Shown in pieces: positions 1-6,171 of a stretch of 9,717 nucleotides of DNA. Under the pieces are notes generated by a model, which saw only the letters and a program-made list of their open reading frames with translations, made no database searches and was not told the DNA's origin. Origin of the DNA: Candidatus Pygmaiobacter gallistercoris (lineage in GTDB: Bacteria; Bacillota; Clostridia; Oscillospirales; Ruminococcaceae); the NCBI GenBank assembly GCA_019113125.1, contig DXIA01000173.1, positions 1 through 9,717 on the forward strand. The letters run 5' to 3'. Made by a program: the position numbers and the translations under genes. Positions within the stretch are counted from its first letter, which is position 1. Each line of letters starts with the position of its first letter.

Positions 1-620
1 ATATTGATATGGTCCCCTGCGCGCAGCACAAAGTCCCCATCCGGAATTGTAACCTCGTCACCGCGGCGGACCGCGCAGATCAGCACCTGTGTCCTAAATT
101 TTTGCACAAGCTCGTGCAGCCGGACGCCCTCCAGAGGGGTATCAGGCGGGAGGGTGATCTCAGCAATTTCAAGGCGTCCCTTGGCAAAGAGCTCCAATTT
201 GGTCGCTGAGGGAAAACGCAGCATCCGGCTGACGGCATTTGCCGCCTCAAATTCCGGATTGATCGCCATTGAAAGTCCGAGTTGTTCCCGCAAGAACATC
301 ATCTGCTGAAAGTAATCCGGGTTGCGAACCCGGGCGATGGCATGCCGTGCGCCGCTTTTCTTTGCTAGGATGCAGCAGAGAATATTGAACTCATCGGAGG
401 AGGTCAGTGCGATGATGAGATCCGCCCGCGCGACGCCCGCCTCTTTTTGAATCTCCAGCGAAGCGCCATTGCCACAGATGCCCAGGACATCAAAATTGCT
501 CGTCATCCGCTCCACAACTTCCGGGTTTTTGTCGACAATAACGACATCGTGCCCCTCAGCGGCAAGATACTCCACAACAGTACTTCCAACCTTGCCGATA
601 CCGACAATGACAATATTCAT
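1..620 (-). CDS. trkA: Trk potassium uptake system NAD-binding protein TrkA (C-terminus off window)
   Basis: Cytoplasmic regulatory subunit that gates a Trk/Ktr-type potassium channel (TrkH/KtrB) in response to bound nucleotide. About 206 residues are visible. The protein begins MNIVIVGIGKVGSTVVEYLA, a Rossmann fold with the GxGxxG motif at residues 7-12 and an acidic residue closing the second strand (VIVDKN, about 28-33). This is the RCK_N domain, running to roughly residue 130. A TrkA_C/RCK_C domain begins near residue 145 (EITLPPDTPLEGVRLHEL) and is still running when the window ends (DFVLRAGDHIN). The start is the ATG at 620-618, with a GGAAGGGA ribosome binding site 10 bases upstream at 632-639. 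Full-length Trk proteins of this type have about 450 residues (two RCK repeats) and short Ktr/RCK proteins about 220; the window edge prevents deciding between them. Its partner channel gene is not visible. It lies 160 nt after the GNAT gene and probably has its own promoter. Confidence 0.93.
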   Translation of the reverse strand, partial: MNIVIVGIGKVGSTVVEYLAAEGHDVVIVDKNPEVVERMTSNFDVLGICGNGASLEIQKEAGVARADLIIALTSSDEFNILCCILAKKSGARHAIARVRNPDYFQQMMFLREQLGLSMAINPEFEAANAVSRMLRFPSATKLELFAKGRLEIAEITLPPDTPLEGVRLHELVQKFRTQVLICAVRRGDEVTIPDGDFVLRAGDHIN

Positions 621-710
621 AAGTACACAGATCCCTTCCGTTGCCGCAGTAACCCCAAATTGACATCCTTCTGAGAGCCGCAAAATAAGAAGAATATCTT
701 ACATAATACA

Positions 711-739
711 ATGATATCTCCTATAATTCGATTATGCAA
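711..739 (-). promoter_or_regulatory. Candidate promoter for trkA
   Basis: In the 160-nt AT-rich spacer between the GNAT stop and trkA, the minus strand carries TTGCAT (734-739), a 17-base spacer and TATCAT (711-716). The -10 matches the sigma-70 consensus at 5 of 6 positions and the -35 at 3 of 6. The predicted transcript would have a leader of about 85 nt before the trkA ATG. Nothing else in 621-780 looks like a gene. Short AT-rich dyads occur there (for example ATAAT/ATTAT around 722-734), but none forms a convincing terminator. AT-rich spacers yield such matches by chance, so this call is tentative. Confidence 0.35.
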
Positions 740-780
740 TTGAAAAAAAGTAGAATTTATGCACAATATTGCGAAAAAGA

Positions 781-1233
781 TTAGAGGGTATTGGGACAAG
801 AAGGCCATACCATGAGTACTTTTTTAAGTTTTGTTTCGGTTTCGGTTTTCTCGCGCAGCGGGGCAAAACCGCTGCGCGAGAAAAAATGCAGGGCGGTTTC
901 GTTCTGTATGTAGACCCAGACCTCCAGTCTGCCGTACAACTCCTTTGCAGCTGTGAGCAGCGCACCGGCGTGCCCTTTGTGCTGACAGCTCGGGCCGACA
1001 AAGAGGGCGGCGATTTCGCCGGGAGCAGAAAAGCTCAGCATCCCCTCGATTTCACCGTCCACCTCGGCGAGCAGCGTCTTCCATTCCACCGGCAGAAGGG
1101 TGTGATAGAGACGGCGGTAGACCGTCAGCCAATGCTCCTCAGACAAAAAGGGCTGCCCCTTGACGGTACTGGTCAGCCAGACTGCAGCGGTCTTTTCAAG
1201 ATCGGTCGGGCGGTATTCACGAATGGTTGTCAT
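781..1233 (-). CDS. GNAT family N-acetyltransferase
   Basis: A 150-residue acetyl-CoA-dependent acetyltransferase of the GNAT fold (RimI/YjaB-like size); the substrate cannot be read from sequence. Strand beta1/helix alpha1 begins MTTIREYRPTDLEKTAAVW. Motif A lies at about 74-94 (EIAALFVGPSCQHKGHAGAL), where QHKGHA (84-89) is the acetyl-CoA pyrophosphate loop, normally Q/RxxGxG/A. The usual C-terminal segment NETALHFFSRSGF is at 111-123. The ATG at 1233-1231 was chosen because AAAGGAG sits about 7 bases upstream and homology starts there; a longer reading frame runs back into mutY and adds no GNAT sequence. The gene overlaps the 3' end of mutY by 17 bp, so it is probably translationally coupled as the last gene of the operon. 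A perfect 16-bp inverted repeat spans codons for about residues 117-129. The tail after MVW (PSCPNTL) is not recognisable. Confidence 0.85.
   Translation of the reverse strand: MTTIREYRPTDLEKTAAVWLTSTVKGQPFLSEEHWLTVYRRLYHTLLPVEWKTLLAEVDGEIEGMLSFSAPGEIAALFVGPSCQHKGHAGALLTAAKELYGRLEVWVYIQNETALHFFSRSGFAPLREKTETETKLKKVLMVWPSCPNTL
846..884. repeat. Perfect 16-bp inverted repeat (hairpin) inside the GNAT gene
   Basis: Arms at 846-861 and 869-884 are exact reverse complements: 12 bp of mostly G/C (ctcgcgcagcgg) flanked by four A/T pairs, with a 7-base loop. It lies within the GNAT coding sequence, about 65 bp before the stop. The T-run precedes the left arm and the A-run follows the right arm on both strands, opposite to an intrinsic terminator. 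It is therefore better described as a structured mRNA element or a palindromic DNA site of unknown role. Confidence 0.8.
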
Positions 1234-2311
1234 CCAAAAACTCCTTTGCAAGATCAGAAATTCGGGCGGAATAGGCGCGAAAGGCGCTGGGCAGGCAAAA
1301 TTCTTCCCGCAGCCGGTCGGGATGGACAAAGAGCAGGGAGTCTGTATTCCCTCTGACCGCGACGCCCCAGCCGGTCATCTGCCATTCAAGATGGGTAAAG
1401 ATGTGCTTGGCGCTGCCGAGCGGGAGAGCGCTGCTCTGTGGGATGAGCCCCCAGCCGGAGAGAGTCGCCGCGAGATCCTGTTCCGACAGTGTTCCCTCGA
1501 CATTCGGCAGCTCCCACAGACCGCGCAGAAGACCGGTGGCAGGGCGCTGGTGGATCGCGACTTCACCTTCGCGAAAGAGAACCAGTACGGTTCGTGCCTC
1601 GCACCGGCGTGCCTTTTTGGGCGCCTTGCGGGGGTATTCCGGGATGGTTTCGTGCTGAAAGGCAAGGCAGATCTCTTTGAGGGGACACTCCTCGCATCGC
1701 GGCGCACCATTGGGAAGACAGACCATCGCTCCGAGCTCCATCAAAGCTTGGTTGAAGTCCCCGGGCCGGTCCTCAGGGATCTGCTGCCGGATCGCCTCAC
1801 CCATCTGTCGCTTGGTTTCCTCCCGGTCGATTTCGGCGGGATTCTCGAGCACCCGGCTGAGGACCCGCAGCACATTGCCGTCCACCGCCGGCACCGGGAT
1901 GCCGAAGGCAATGCTGGCGATTGCGCCGGCGGAGTATCGGCCGATGCCGGGCAGCTGCAGCAGCGCTGAAAAGTCGGCGGGTAGCTCTCCGCCATAGTTG
2001 TCGACGACGATCCGGGCCGCTTTCTGCAGATTGCGGGCCCGGTTGTAGTAACCAAGTCCCTCCCAGAGCTTGAGCAGCTGCTGCTCGGGCGCGGCGGCGA
2101 GATCCGCGATGGTCGGTAGTTCCCGGATAAACCGCTCAAAATAAGGGGTGGCGGCCTCAACCCGGGTCTGCTGCAGCATGATCTCCGAGAGCCAGACATA
2201 ATAGGGCCGAGGATCAGACCGCCAGGGCAGGGTGCGGGATCCCGCGTCGTACCAGCGCAGAAGACGCGGGGCGAGGGTGTCCGGTAAAGCAGGCATGGAT
2301 TTTTGCAACAA
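1217..2311 (-). CDS. mutY: A/G-specific adenine glycosylase MutY
   Basis: DNA repair glycosylase that removes adenine mispaired with 8-oxoguanine. It has 364 residues, the usual length. The N-terminal HhH-GPD fold carries the catalytic Glu43 in LSEIMLQQTRVE, the helix-hairpin-helix LPGIGRYSAGAI (120-131) and the catalytic Asp144 in VDGNVLRVLSR. A [4Fe-4S] loop has Cys198, Cys206, Cys209 and Cys215; the first interval is seven residues rather than the six of the E. coli enzyme. From about 234 to 355 is the NUDIX-like 8-oxoG recognition domain (RGLWELPN at 263-270, KHIFTHLEW at 302-310). The start is TTG: AAGGAG at 2317-2322 lies 5 bases before the TTG at 2311 and 8 before a second TTG at 2308, whereas the first ATG (2296) is 20 bases away. 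It follows the amidohydrolase stop by 20 nt and overlaps the GNAT gene by 17 bp. Confidence 0.97.
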   Translation of the reverse strand: MLQKSMPALPDTLAPRLLRWYDAGSRTLPWRSDPRPYYVWLSEIMLQQTRVEAATPYFERFIRELPTIADLAAAPEQQLLKLWEGLGYYNRARNLQKAARIVVDNYGGELPADFSALLQLPGIGRYSAGAIASIAFGIPVPAVDGNVLRVLSRVLENPAEIDREETKRQMGEAIRQQIPEDRPGDFNQALMELGAMVCLPNGAPRCEECPLKEICLAFQHETIPEYPRKAPKKARRCEARTVLVLFREGEVAIHQRPATGLLRGLWELPNVEGTLSEQDLAATLSGWGLIPQSSALPLGSAKHIFTHLEWQMTGWGVAVRGNTDSLLFVHPDRLREEFCLPSAFRAYSARISDLAKEFLDDNHS

Positions 2312-2316
2312 AAAAA

Positions 2317-2322
2317 CTCCTT
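2317..2322 (-). promoter_or_regulatory. Ribosome binding site that fixes a TTG start for mutY
   Basis: AAGGAG on the minus strand, in the 20-nt gap between the amidohydrolase stop (2332) and mutY. Two adjacent TTG codons (2311 and 2308) are 5 and 8 bases away. The first in-frame ATG (2296) is 20 bases away, too far for normal initiation. Confidence 0.7.
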
Positions 2323-2331
2323 TCGCCGGGT

Positions 2332-3918
2332 TCAGGACTTCCAGACCGAAACCCCGTCCTTGAAGGTCTGCTCGACCTGCAGCCTGCGAAGCTGATCTGG
2401 CGGGACGGCCAGGGGATTTTCGGACAGGATGATCAGGTCGGCACGCTTGCCCGCGGTGATACTGCCCTTATCCGCCTCTTCAAAATATTGGGCGGCGGCG
2501 TTGCAGGTGATTCCCCGCAGTGCGTCCCGGACACAGAGCCGTTCCTCGACGGCAAGGGGAACACCGCTTTGGGTAACCCGGTTCACCGCACAGAAAAGGG
2601 TGTCGATCATATCCGGCATCAGGACAGGGGAGTCCTGATGAAAGGTATAGCAAACCCCGGCGCGCAGAGCCGAGCCGGCCGGACTGATCCGGGAACCCCG
2701 CTCCCAGCCGAGATTTGCAAGGTGAATGTCCCCCCAGTGCCAGGTGTGGGCGACAAAAAAGCTGGCAAAGATCCCGAGCTTTTGCATCTGCTCCAGCTGA
2801 TCCCGGCGCAGGATCTGGGCGTGGATCATGACCGGCCGCACACCGGGCAGGCCGGTCTTTTTCAGTGCGGCCGCATAGGCGTCGATCATCTGCTGCGCGG
2901 CGGCATCTCCGTTGCAGTGGACGATGATCTGTGTTTGATCCTCGAGCGCCTGAATCATAAACTGTTCCACCGCTGCATCCGAATGGGTTGGATAACCCCG
3001 ATAATTGGGGTCATCTCCGAGATAGGGTTCGCTGAGCCAGGCGGTGCGCCCCTGTGGCGAACCGTCGAGGAAGATCTTGTAGCCGCCGATCCGAAGATGC
3101 TGCCGGTATTCGCGCCAGGCGACATCCCGCTGCGCCAGCGCGCGGCACTGCTGCAGATCGAGATAGCAGACAACATCCCCCTGCAGTAGACCGCGGTCCG
3201 CCGCGGTCTTGAGCAGCTGCCAGCTGTCTGCCCGTGCGAGACCCTCCTGAATCGTGGTGATCCCGTGAGAAAAATAGATCTGCTGCGCCTGACAGATCCC
3301 CTTGAGCTGCTGATCGAGCGAGGGCGCGGGGATCTTTGCGCTGTTCGCAGTAAAGGCGGTCTCCTCGAGATATCCGTTCGGCGTTTTCCCATCGGCCTCC
3401 CGGCCGATGCGCCCGCCCTCGGGATCCGGGGTTTGCGGCCCGATGCCGAGCGCGTGCAGCGCAGCGCTGTTCGCAACCCCCATGTGGCCGCTCGAGTGGG
3501 CGATCAGCAGCGGGGTTTCAGGACAGACGGCATCCAGCAGTGCCCGGTCGGGGTGTCGTTTTTCGGCAAGAAAATTGTGGTCATATCCAAAGCCGCAGAT
3601 CCAGTCGCCGGGGGCCGGCGCAAAGCGGACGGAAAATTCCCGGATTAACTGCTGAATCTGCGCAAAGCTGGTGGCAGAGTGAAGATCGACCAGCCGCAAT
3701 GTCTGGGCCAATGCGGTGATATGGCTGTGTGGGTCGATGAAGGCGGGCAGCAGCGCCCTTCCCGCGAGGTCGATGCACGCGGCATCCTCCGCAAGAGCAC
3801 GGGCCTGCGACAGCGAACCGACAAAGAGGATCCGGCCTTTCCGCACAAGAACGGCCTCGGGCATTTCCTCTGTTTCCATCGTCACAATAGGGCCTCCGTA
3901 AAAAATCAGATCACGCAT
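2332..3918 (-). CDS. YtcJ-type metal-dependent amidohydrolase (Amidohydro_3)
   Basis: A 528-residue cytoplasmic amidohydrolase of the Amidohydro_3/YtcJ family; these enzymes hydrolyse amide or ester-like bonds, but the substrate of this one is unknown. The N-terminal beta-sandwich leads into the metal-binding HxH motif at 64-66 (LLPAFIDPHSH). Then come GGYKIFLDGSPQGRTA (278-293, with the Lys281 position that binds metal in this superfamily), His334 in IIVHCNGDAA, His366 in VMIHAQ and the HxD motif His427/Asp429 in FHQDSP. The C-terminus returns to the sandwich (GSITAGKRADLIIL, 485-498). All expected metal ligands are present, so it should be active. The ATG at 3918 has a GAGGTGATC ribosome binding site just upstream, and that site overlaps the stop of the HAD gene (9-nt gap). 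It is the third gene of the operon. Its neighbours do not reveal a pathway. Confidence 0.9.
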   Translation of the reverse strand: MRDLIFYGGPIVTMETEEMPEAVLVRKGRILFVGSLSQARALAEDAACIDLAGRALLPAFIDPHSHITALAQTLRLVDLHSATSFAQIQQLIREFSVRFAPAPGDWICGFGYDHNFLAEKRHPDRALLDAVCPETPLLIAHSSGHMGVANSAALHALGIGPQTPDPEGGRIGREADGKTPNGYLEETAFTANSAKIPAPSLDQQLKGICQAQQIYFSHGITTIQEGLARADSWQLLKTAADRGLLQGDVVCYLDLQQCRALAQRDVAWREYRQHLRIGGYKIFLDGSPQGRTAWLSEPYLGDDPNYRGYPTHSDAAVEQFMIQALEDQTQIIVHCNGDAAAQQMIDAYAAALKKTGLPGVRPVMIHAQILRRDQLEQMQKLGIFASFFVAHTWHWGDIHLANLGWERGSRISPAGSALRAGVCYTFHQDSPVLMPDMIDTLFCAVNRVTQSGVPLAVEERLCVRDALRGITCNAAAQYFEEADKGSITAGKRADLIILSENPLAVPPDQLRRLQVEQTFKDGVSVWKS

Positions 3919-3927
3919 CAGATCACC

Positions 3928-4575
3928 TCATTTCAAAGATTGACAAAAAGCGGGCAGCAGGGTCAGGCTGTCGATGACCGGAGCGCCGGTCGACTCGAGA
4001 ATATCCCGCGCCTGATGTCCGCCGCAGAACAGGACACAGCGCGCGCCGCAGCCCTGTGCGACCTCAAAGTCATGAACGCTGTCCCCCACAAAAAGAAAGC
4101 GGTCCGGTGCGCGGCCGCTGCTGCGGACAAAGGTTTCGGCAAGCTGACGTTTGCTTGCGGCGTAGATGTCGCCGATGCCGAGTACCCGAAAGAAGAAGTC
4201 TCGGAGCGGATACCGCGCCAGCTGCATCTCGAGGTGGGACTGTTTGGACGCCGAGAGCAGAACCTGGACAACCCCCATCCGGCGCAGTGCGCAAAGCGTG
4301 TCGAGCGCGCCCGCCTGCAGACGGCAGTGCTCCGCTGCCGGGTGGTAGAACGCCATATACTGCTGCGCGAGCTTGTCAAAGGAAAATCGCTCGGGATCCA
4401 GCCCGATCCGCCGGTAGTAATCAATGACCGGAAAGGAGAAGACGGCCCGGTACCGGTCAAGATCCGCGAGCGGCTGCAGGCCGTTTGCACGGAGCAGCCG
4501 GTTGGTGGCCTCAAATGAGACAGAGAGATCGTCCAGCAGGGTGCCGTTCCAGTCCCAGACCACCGTGTCAATCAT
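3928..4575 (-). CDS. HAD-superfamily hydrolase (DxN variant)
   Basis: A 215-residue haloacid-dehalogenase-fold protein, closest in layout to phosphoglycolate phosphatase/beta-phosphoglucomutase-type phosphatases with a helical C1 cap. Motif I is DWNGTLLDD (8-16): nucleophile Asp8 is present, but the second Asp, usually the general acid/base, is Asn10. The cap occupies about 18-80. Motif II is VLLSAS (105-110), with Ser108 as the phosphate contact. Lys142 in ASKRQL is the likely motif III lysine. Motif IV is FVGDSVHDF (162-170), with metal-binding Asp165 and Asp169. The substrate is unknown. The start ATG (4575) overlaps the stop of the upstream DUF3783 gene by 8 bp and follows AAAGGAGGAT, giving strong coupled initiation. 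The DWNGT form recurs, to my knowledge, in HAD proteins of Clostridia, so it is probably a subfamily trait and not decay. Confidence 0.88.
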   Translation of the reverse strand: MIDTVVWDWNGTLLDDLSVSFEATNRLLRANGLQPLADLDRYRAVFSFPVIDYYRRIGLDPERFSFDKLAQQYMAFYHPAAEHCRLQAGALDTLCALRRMGVVQVLLSASKQSHLEMQLARYPLRDFFFRVLGIGDIYAASKRQLAETFVRSSGRAPDRFLFVGDSVHDFEVAQGCGARCVLFCGGHQARDILESTGAPVIDSLTLLPAFCQSLK

Positions 4576-4987
4576 CGGCCGAATCCTCCTTTACCGGCTG
4601 TCGCCCGGCCTGCATCGCCTTCCGCTCGGTCTCCAGCTCTCCGAGCAGCTTGCCGAGGGTCCAGCTGCGGTTGTGTGGGGTGAGGATCGCGCGCAGTGCG
4701 CCCCTTGCCAGTCCGTCACGGTTGAGCTCGTCCAGAATACGGTCGAGTGCATGATCGGAAAAGGCGGAAAAGATCAGTGCCTGGGTGATGACGGCGTCCG
4801 CTGTCTGCTCTGCGGGAGAGATGTCGCCGGGCAGACCGAGCAACCTGCTCAGCTGCCGACCGAGATCCTCCGGGCCTGCATAGCGCACCGAGACCCGGTG
4901 CGCTGAGAAAAATTCGGTCAGCCGGTCCGCGGCCTCCTTTTCAAAACAACAGATCAAAACGGTTCCGGTCTGCACCCTTGCCTTCAT
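4568..4987 (-). CDS. DUF3783 domain protein
   Basis: A 139-residue cytoplasmic protein of unknown function. The C-terminal half (about 68-125) matches the DUF3783 pattern as I know it: a hydrophobic strand and short helix (QALIFSAFSDHALDRILDEL), then a strand leading to the family's hallmark TPHNRSWTLGKLLGEL (103-118). The N-terminal half (VLICCFEKEAADRLTEFF and on) looks like a small alpha/beta module with no recognisable motif. The start is taken as the ATG at 4987-4985, preceded at 6 bases by AGGA. An in-frame ATG at 5026 would add 13 residues, but it lies inside the predicted -10 boxes and so upstream of the likely transcript start. It is the first gene of the left-hand operon and overlaps the HAD gene by 8 bp. 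The protein's tail (VKEDSADD) is acidic. Confidence 0.8.
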   Translation of the reverse strand: MKARVQTGTVLICCFEKEAADRLTEFFSAHRVSVRYAGPEDLGRQLSRLLGLPGDISPAEQTADAVITQALIFSAFSDHALDRILDELNRDGLARGALRAILTPHNRSWTLGKLLGELETERKAMQAGRQPVKEDSADD

Positions 4988-5014
4988 CCTGTATCCTGCC
5001 TTTCTTTTGTCTGG

Positions 5015-5053
5015 ATTATACCTCATTATACATCAAAAAGCGCGAAGAGACAT
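5015..5053 (-). promoter_or_regulatory. Promoter region of the DUF3783-HAD-amidohydrolase-mutY-GNAT operon
   Basis: Two perfect TATAAT boxes occur on the minus strand, at 5025-5030 and 5015-5020. A weak -35 candidate, ATGTCT (5048-5053, 3 of 6 matches), lies 17 bases from the first box. The position fits well: just after the upstream operon's terminator and 30-40 bases before the first gene of the next. Which box is used cannot be settled by reading. Confidence 0.5.
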
Positions 5054-5059
5054 CCCTGA

Positions 5060-5085
5060 TTTTCCCGGGAGGAAATGCGGGAAAA
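5060..5085. repeat. 8-bp inverted repeat between terminator and promoter
   Basis: TTTTCCCG (5060-5067) and CGGGAAAA (5078-5085) are exact reverse complements around a 10-base centre. It sits directly upstream of the candidate -35 and overlaps the U-tract of the preceding terminator. It could be an operator-like dyad or a secondary hairpin; there is no family match to support either. Confidence 0.4.
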
Positions 5086-5115
5086 CGAAAAACGCGGCGC
5101 CGAAAGCGCCGCGTT
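5081..5115 (-). terminator. Intrinsic terminator after the YaiI gene
   Basis: A perfect 10-bp stem (5091-5100 with 5106-5115; arm aacgcggcgc) closes a 5-base loop. On the minus strand it is followed by a U-rich run, TTTTTCGTTTTC. It begins 9 bases after the YaiI stop codon, so it ends the right-hand transcription unit. Confidence 0.92.
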
Positions 5116-5124
5116 ATCGCCGTG

Positions 5125-5565
5125 CTAATCTTTGGAGGCCAGCAGTTCGGTCAGGGCGCGCAGAAAGGCATCGTCCTGCTCCGTTGTTCGCCGTGCAGGT
5201 CCTTTTGGGTGTTTGCCGGCCCGCAGCAGTCTTTTGTTCTGCCAGCGGCGCTGCAGCAGCGCATCAATGTTGTCGGCAGAGTAGATGAGCCCGTTCTGGT
5301 TCAAAACCCTGGCGCGGCGGGCCAGACACATGGTTGCAAGTCCGTAGTCCTGGGTCACAACGATATCTTTCGGCCGAACGCGGTTCACCAGCGCAAAATC
5401 CACGCTGTCCGTCCCCTTGTCGAAGACCATCGTTTTTGCACCGTCGCGCTCAATGCGGTGGGCGGTATCACAGAGGATCCAGACAGGAATGCCGTAGCTG
5501 CGGCAGATATGGATGGTCAGATCTACCACCGGGCAGCCGTCAGCGTCGATCAGAACGCGGGTCAT
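5125..5565 (-). CDS. YaiI/YqxD family protein (UPF0178, DUF188)
   Basis: A 146-residue soluble protein of the widespread DUF188/YaiI family, whose fold is related to PIN/NYN-type nucleases; its biochemical role is not established. Typical features are the N-terminal VLIDADGCPV (4-13, acidic Asp7 and Asp9), the central DSVDFALVNRVRPKDIVVTQDYGLA stretch (53-77, acidic Asp53, Asp56, Asp67 and Asp73) and the C-terminal signature HPKGPARRTTEQDDAF (119-134). Length and motifs are complete. The ATG at 5565 overlaps the TGA of the upstream membrane-protein gene as ATGA, with GAAGGG 5 bases before it, so translation is likely coupled. It is the last gene before the terminator. The acidic cluster would suit metal-dependent phosphodiester chemistry, but that is inference. 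Confidence 0.92.
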   Translation of the reverse strand: MTRVLIDADGCPVVDLTIHICRSYGIPVWILCDTAHRIERDGAKTMVFDKGTDSVDFALVNRVRPKDIVVTQDYGLATMCLARRARVLNQNGLIYSADNIDALLQRRWQNKRLLRAGKHPKGPARRTTEQDDAFLRALTELLASKD

Positions 5566-6110
5566 CCGATCCCTTCTCTCTGGCCGGCGGCAGCCTCGGG
5601 CAGTGCCGGCGCGATCCGGCTGGTGTAGGTGTTGCGGATGACAAGGGCTGAGATGAGGGAAAGCAACGCGGCAACCGCCAGCGGAAGGAAATGGGGGGAG
5701 AGCGCGAAGAGCGACCGCAAAAAGGAGAGCAGGAGGGAGGGAACCGGCAGCAGAAGAAACAGCAGATCAAATCCCACCAGAATGCGATAGGCGAGAATCC
5801 GGCCAGACGTCACCCGGTAAATCGCCCGGACCAAAACGGCCCAAAAAGTCAAAAGACCGCCGTAGACAGCCAGTAAAAAGGCAAGAATCTGGATGGCCAG
5901 AGCGGCCAGCTGCCCGAACCCGGACCCGAGAAAACCGAGGAGAAAGGCATAGCCCTCCACATCTCCGACATCGCCGCCGGGCGCCTCTGGCATGCTGCTC
6001 TGCGCCGCCGCAAAAAGAGAGTCGCCAAACTGAAAAAGCAAAATTCCAGCAGCGAGGAAGAGCAGTGCAGGGAGACCCATCAGCAGGAGATTGCGGTTTT
6101 CGATCTTCAC
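5562..6110 (-). CDS. Uncharacterised four-helix membrane protein
   Basis: I do not recognise this 182-residue protein. It is strongly hydrophobic, with about four membrane segments at roughly 8-27, 66-95, 108-131 and 136-158; residues 55-66 are also hydrophobic and may begin the second. Between the first two is a short, probably extracytoplasmic loop rich in Asp, Gly and Pro (about 36-53). The C-terminal tail (EAAAGQREGIG) is polar. No enzymatic or transporter motif is visible. The start is GTG (6110), with AAAAGGGG 8 bases upstream; no in-frame ATG competes. It lies 61 nt after the YbaN gene and overlaps the YaiI gene by 4 bp. The coupling makes a functional link with YaiI possible but unproven. 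Confidence 0.75.
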   Translation of the reverse strand: MKIENRNLLLMGLPALLFLAAGILLFQFGDSLFAAAQSSMPEAPGGDVGDVEGYAFLLGFLGSGFGQLAALAIQILAFLLAVYGGLLTFWAVLVRAIYRVTSGRILAYRILVGFDLLFLLLPVPSLLLSFLRSLFALSPHFLPLAVAALLSLISALVIRNTYTSRIAPALPEAAAGQREGIG

Positions 6111-6131
6111 GATATCAGCCCCTTTTTTTCT

Positions 6132-6161
6132 ATCATACAGGACGGAGCGCTAAAATGCCAG
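6132..6161 (-). promoter_or_regulatory. Weak candidate promoter before the membrane-protein gene
   Basis: In the 61-nt gap after the YbaN stop, the minus strand has CTGGCA (6156-6161, 4 of 6 matches to -35), an 18-base spacer and TATGAT (6132-6137, 5 of 6 matches to -10). The implied leader is only about 14 nt, with the AAAAGGGG ribosome binding site almost at its 5' end. No terminator hairpin is seen in the gap, so read-through from the ABC operon is equally possible. Confidence 0.25.
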
Positions 6162-6171
6162 CCCTATCGTG

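Noticed and set aside
617..808. A 63-residue minus-strand reading frame covering the trkA upstream region
   Set aside because: AT-rich intergenic sequence overlapping the GNAT end and trkA start, with no ribosome binding site or recognisable motif.
846..884. The GNAT hairpin as an intrinsic terminator
   Set aside because: Neither strand has a T-run after the stem; the flanks are T before and A after, and the element is inside a coding region.
769..1969. Long plus-strand reading frames (769-1356 and 1160-1969)
   Set aside because: They lie opposite the GNAT and mutY genes, show no family motifs, and reflect GC-rich antisense frames.
4985..5026. ATG at 5026 as the start of the DUF3783 protein
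   Set aside because: It overlaps one TATAAT box and lies upstream of the other, so it would not be in the transcript.
2488..5628. Plus-strand reading frames at 2488-3189, 3679-4518 and 4978-5628
   Set aside because: Each is antisense to a gene with complete motifs (amidohydrolase, HAD, DUF3783/YaiI); the last also reads through the terminator hairpin and the intergenic region.
6107..6136. Nine-codon upstream reading frame ending over the GTG start of the membrane protein
   Set aside because: Its ATG coincides with the possible -10 box and it has no ribosome binding site; likely chance.
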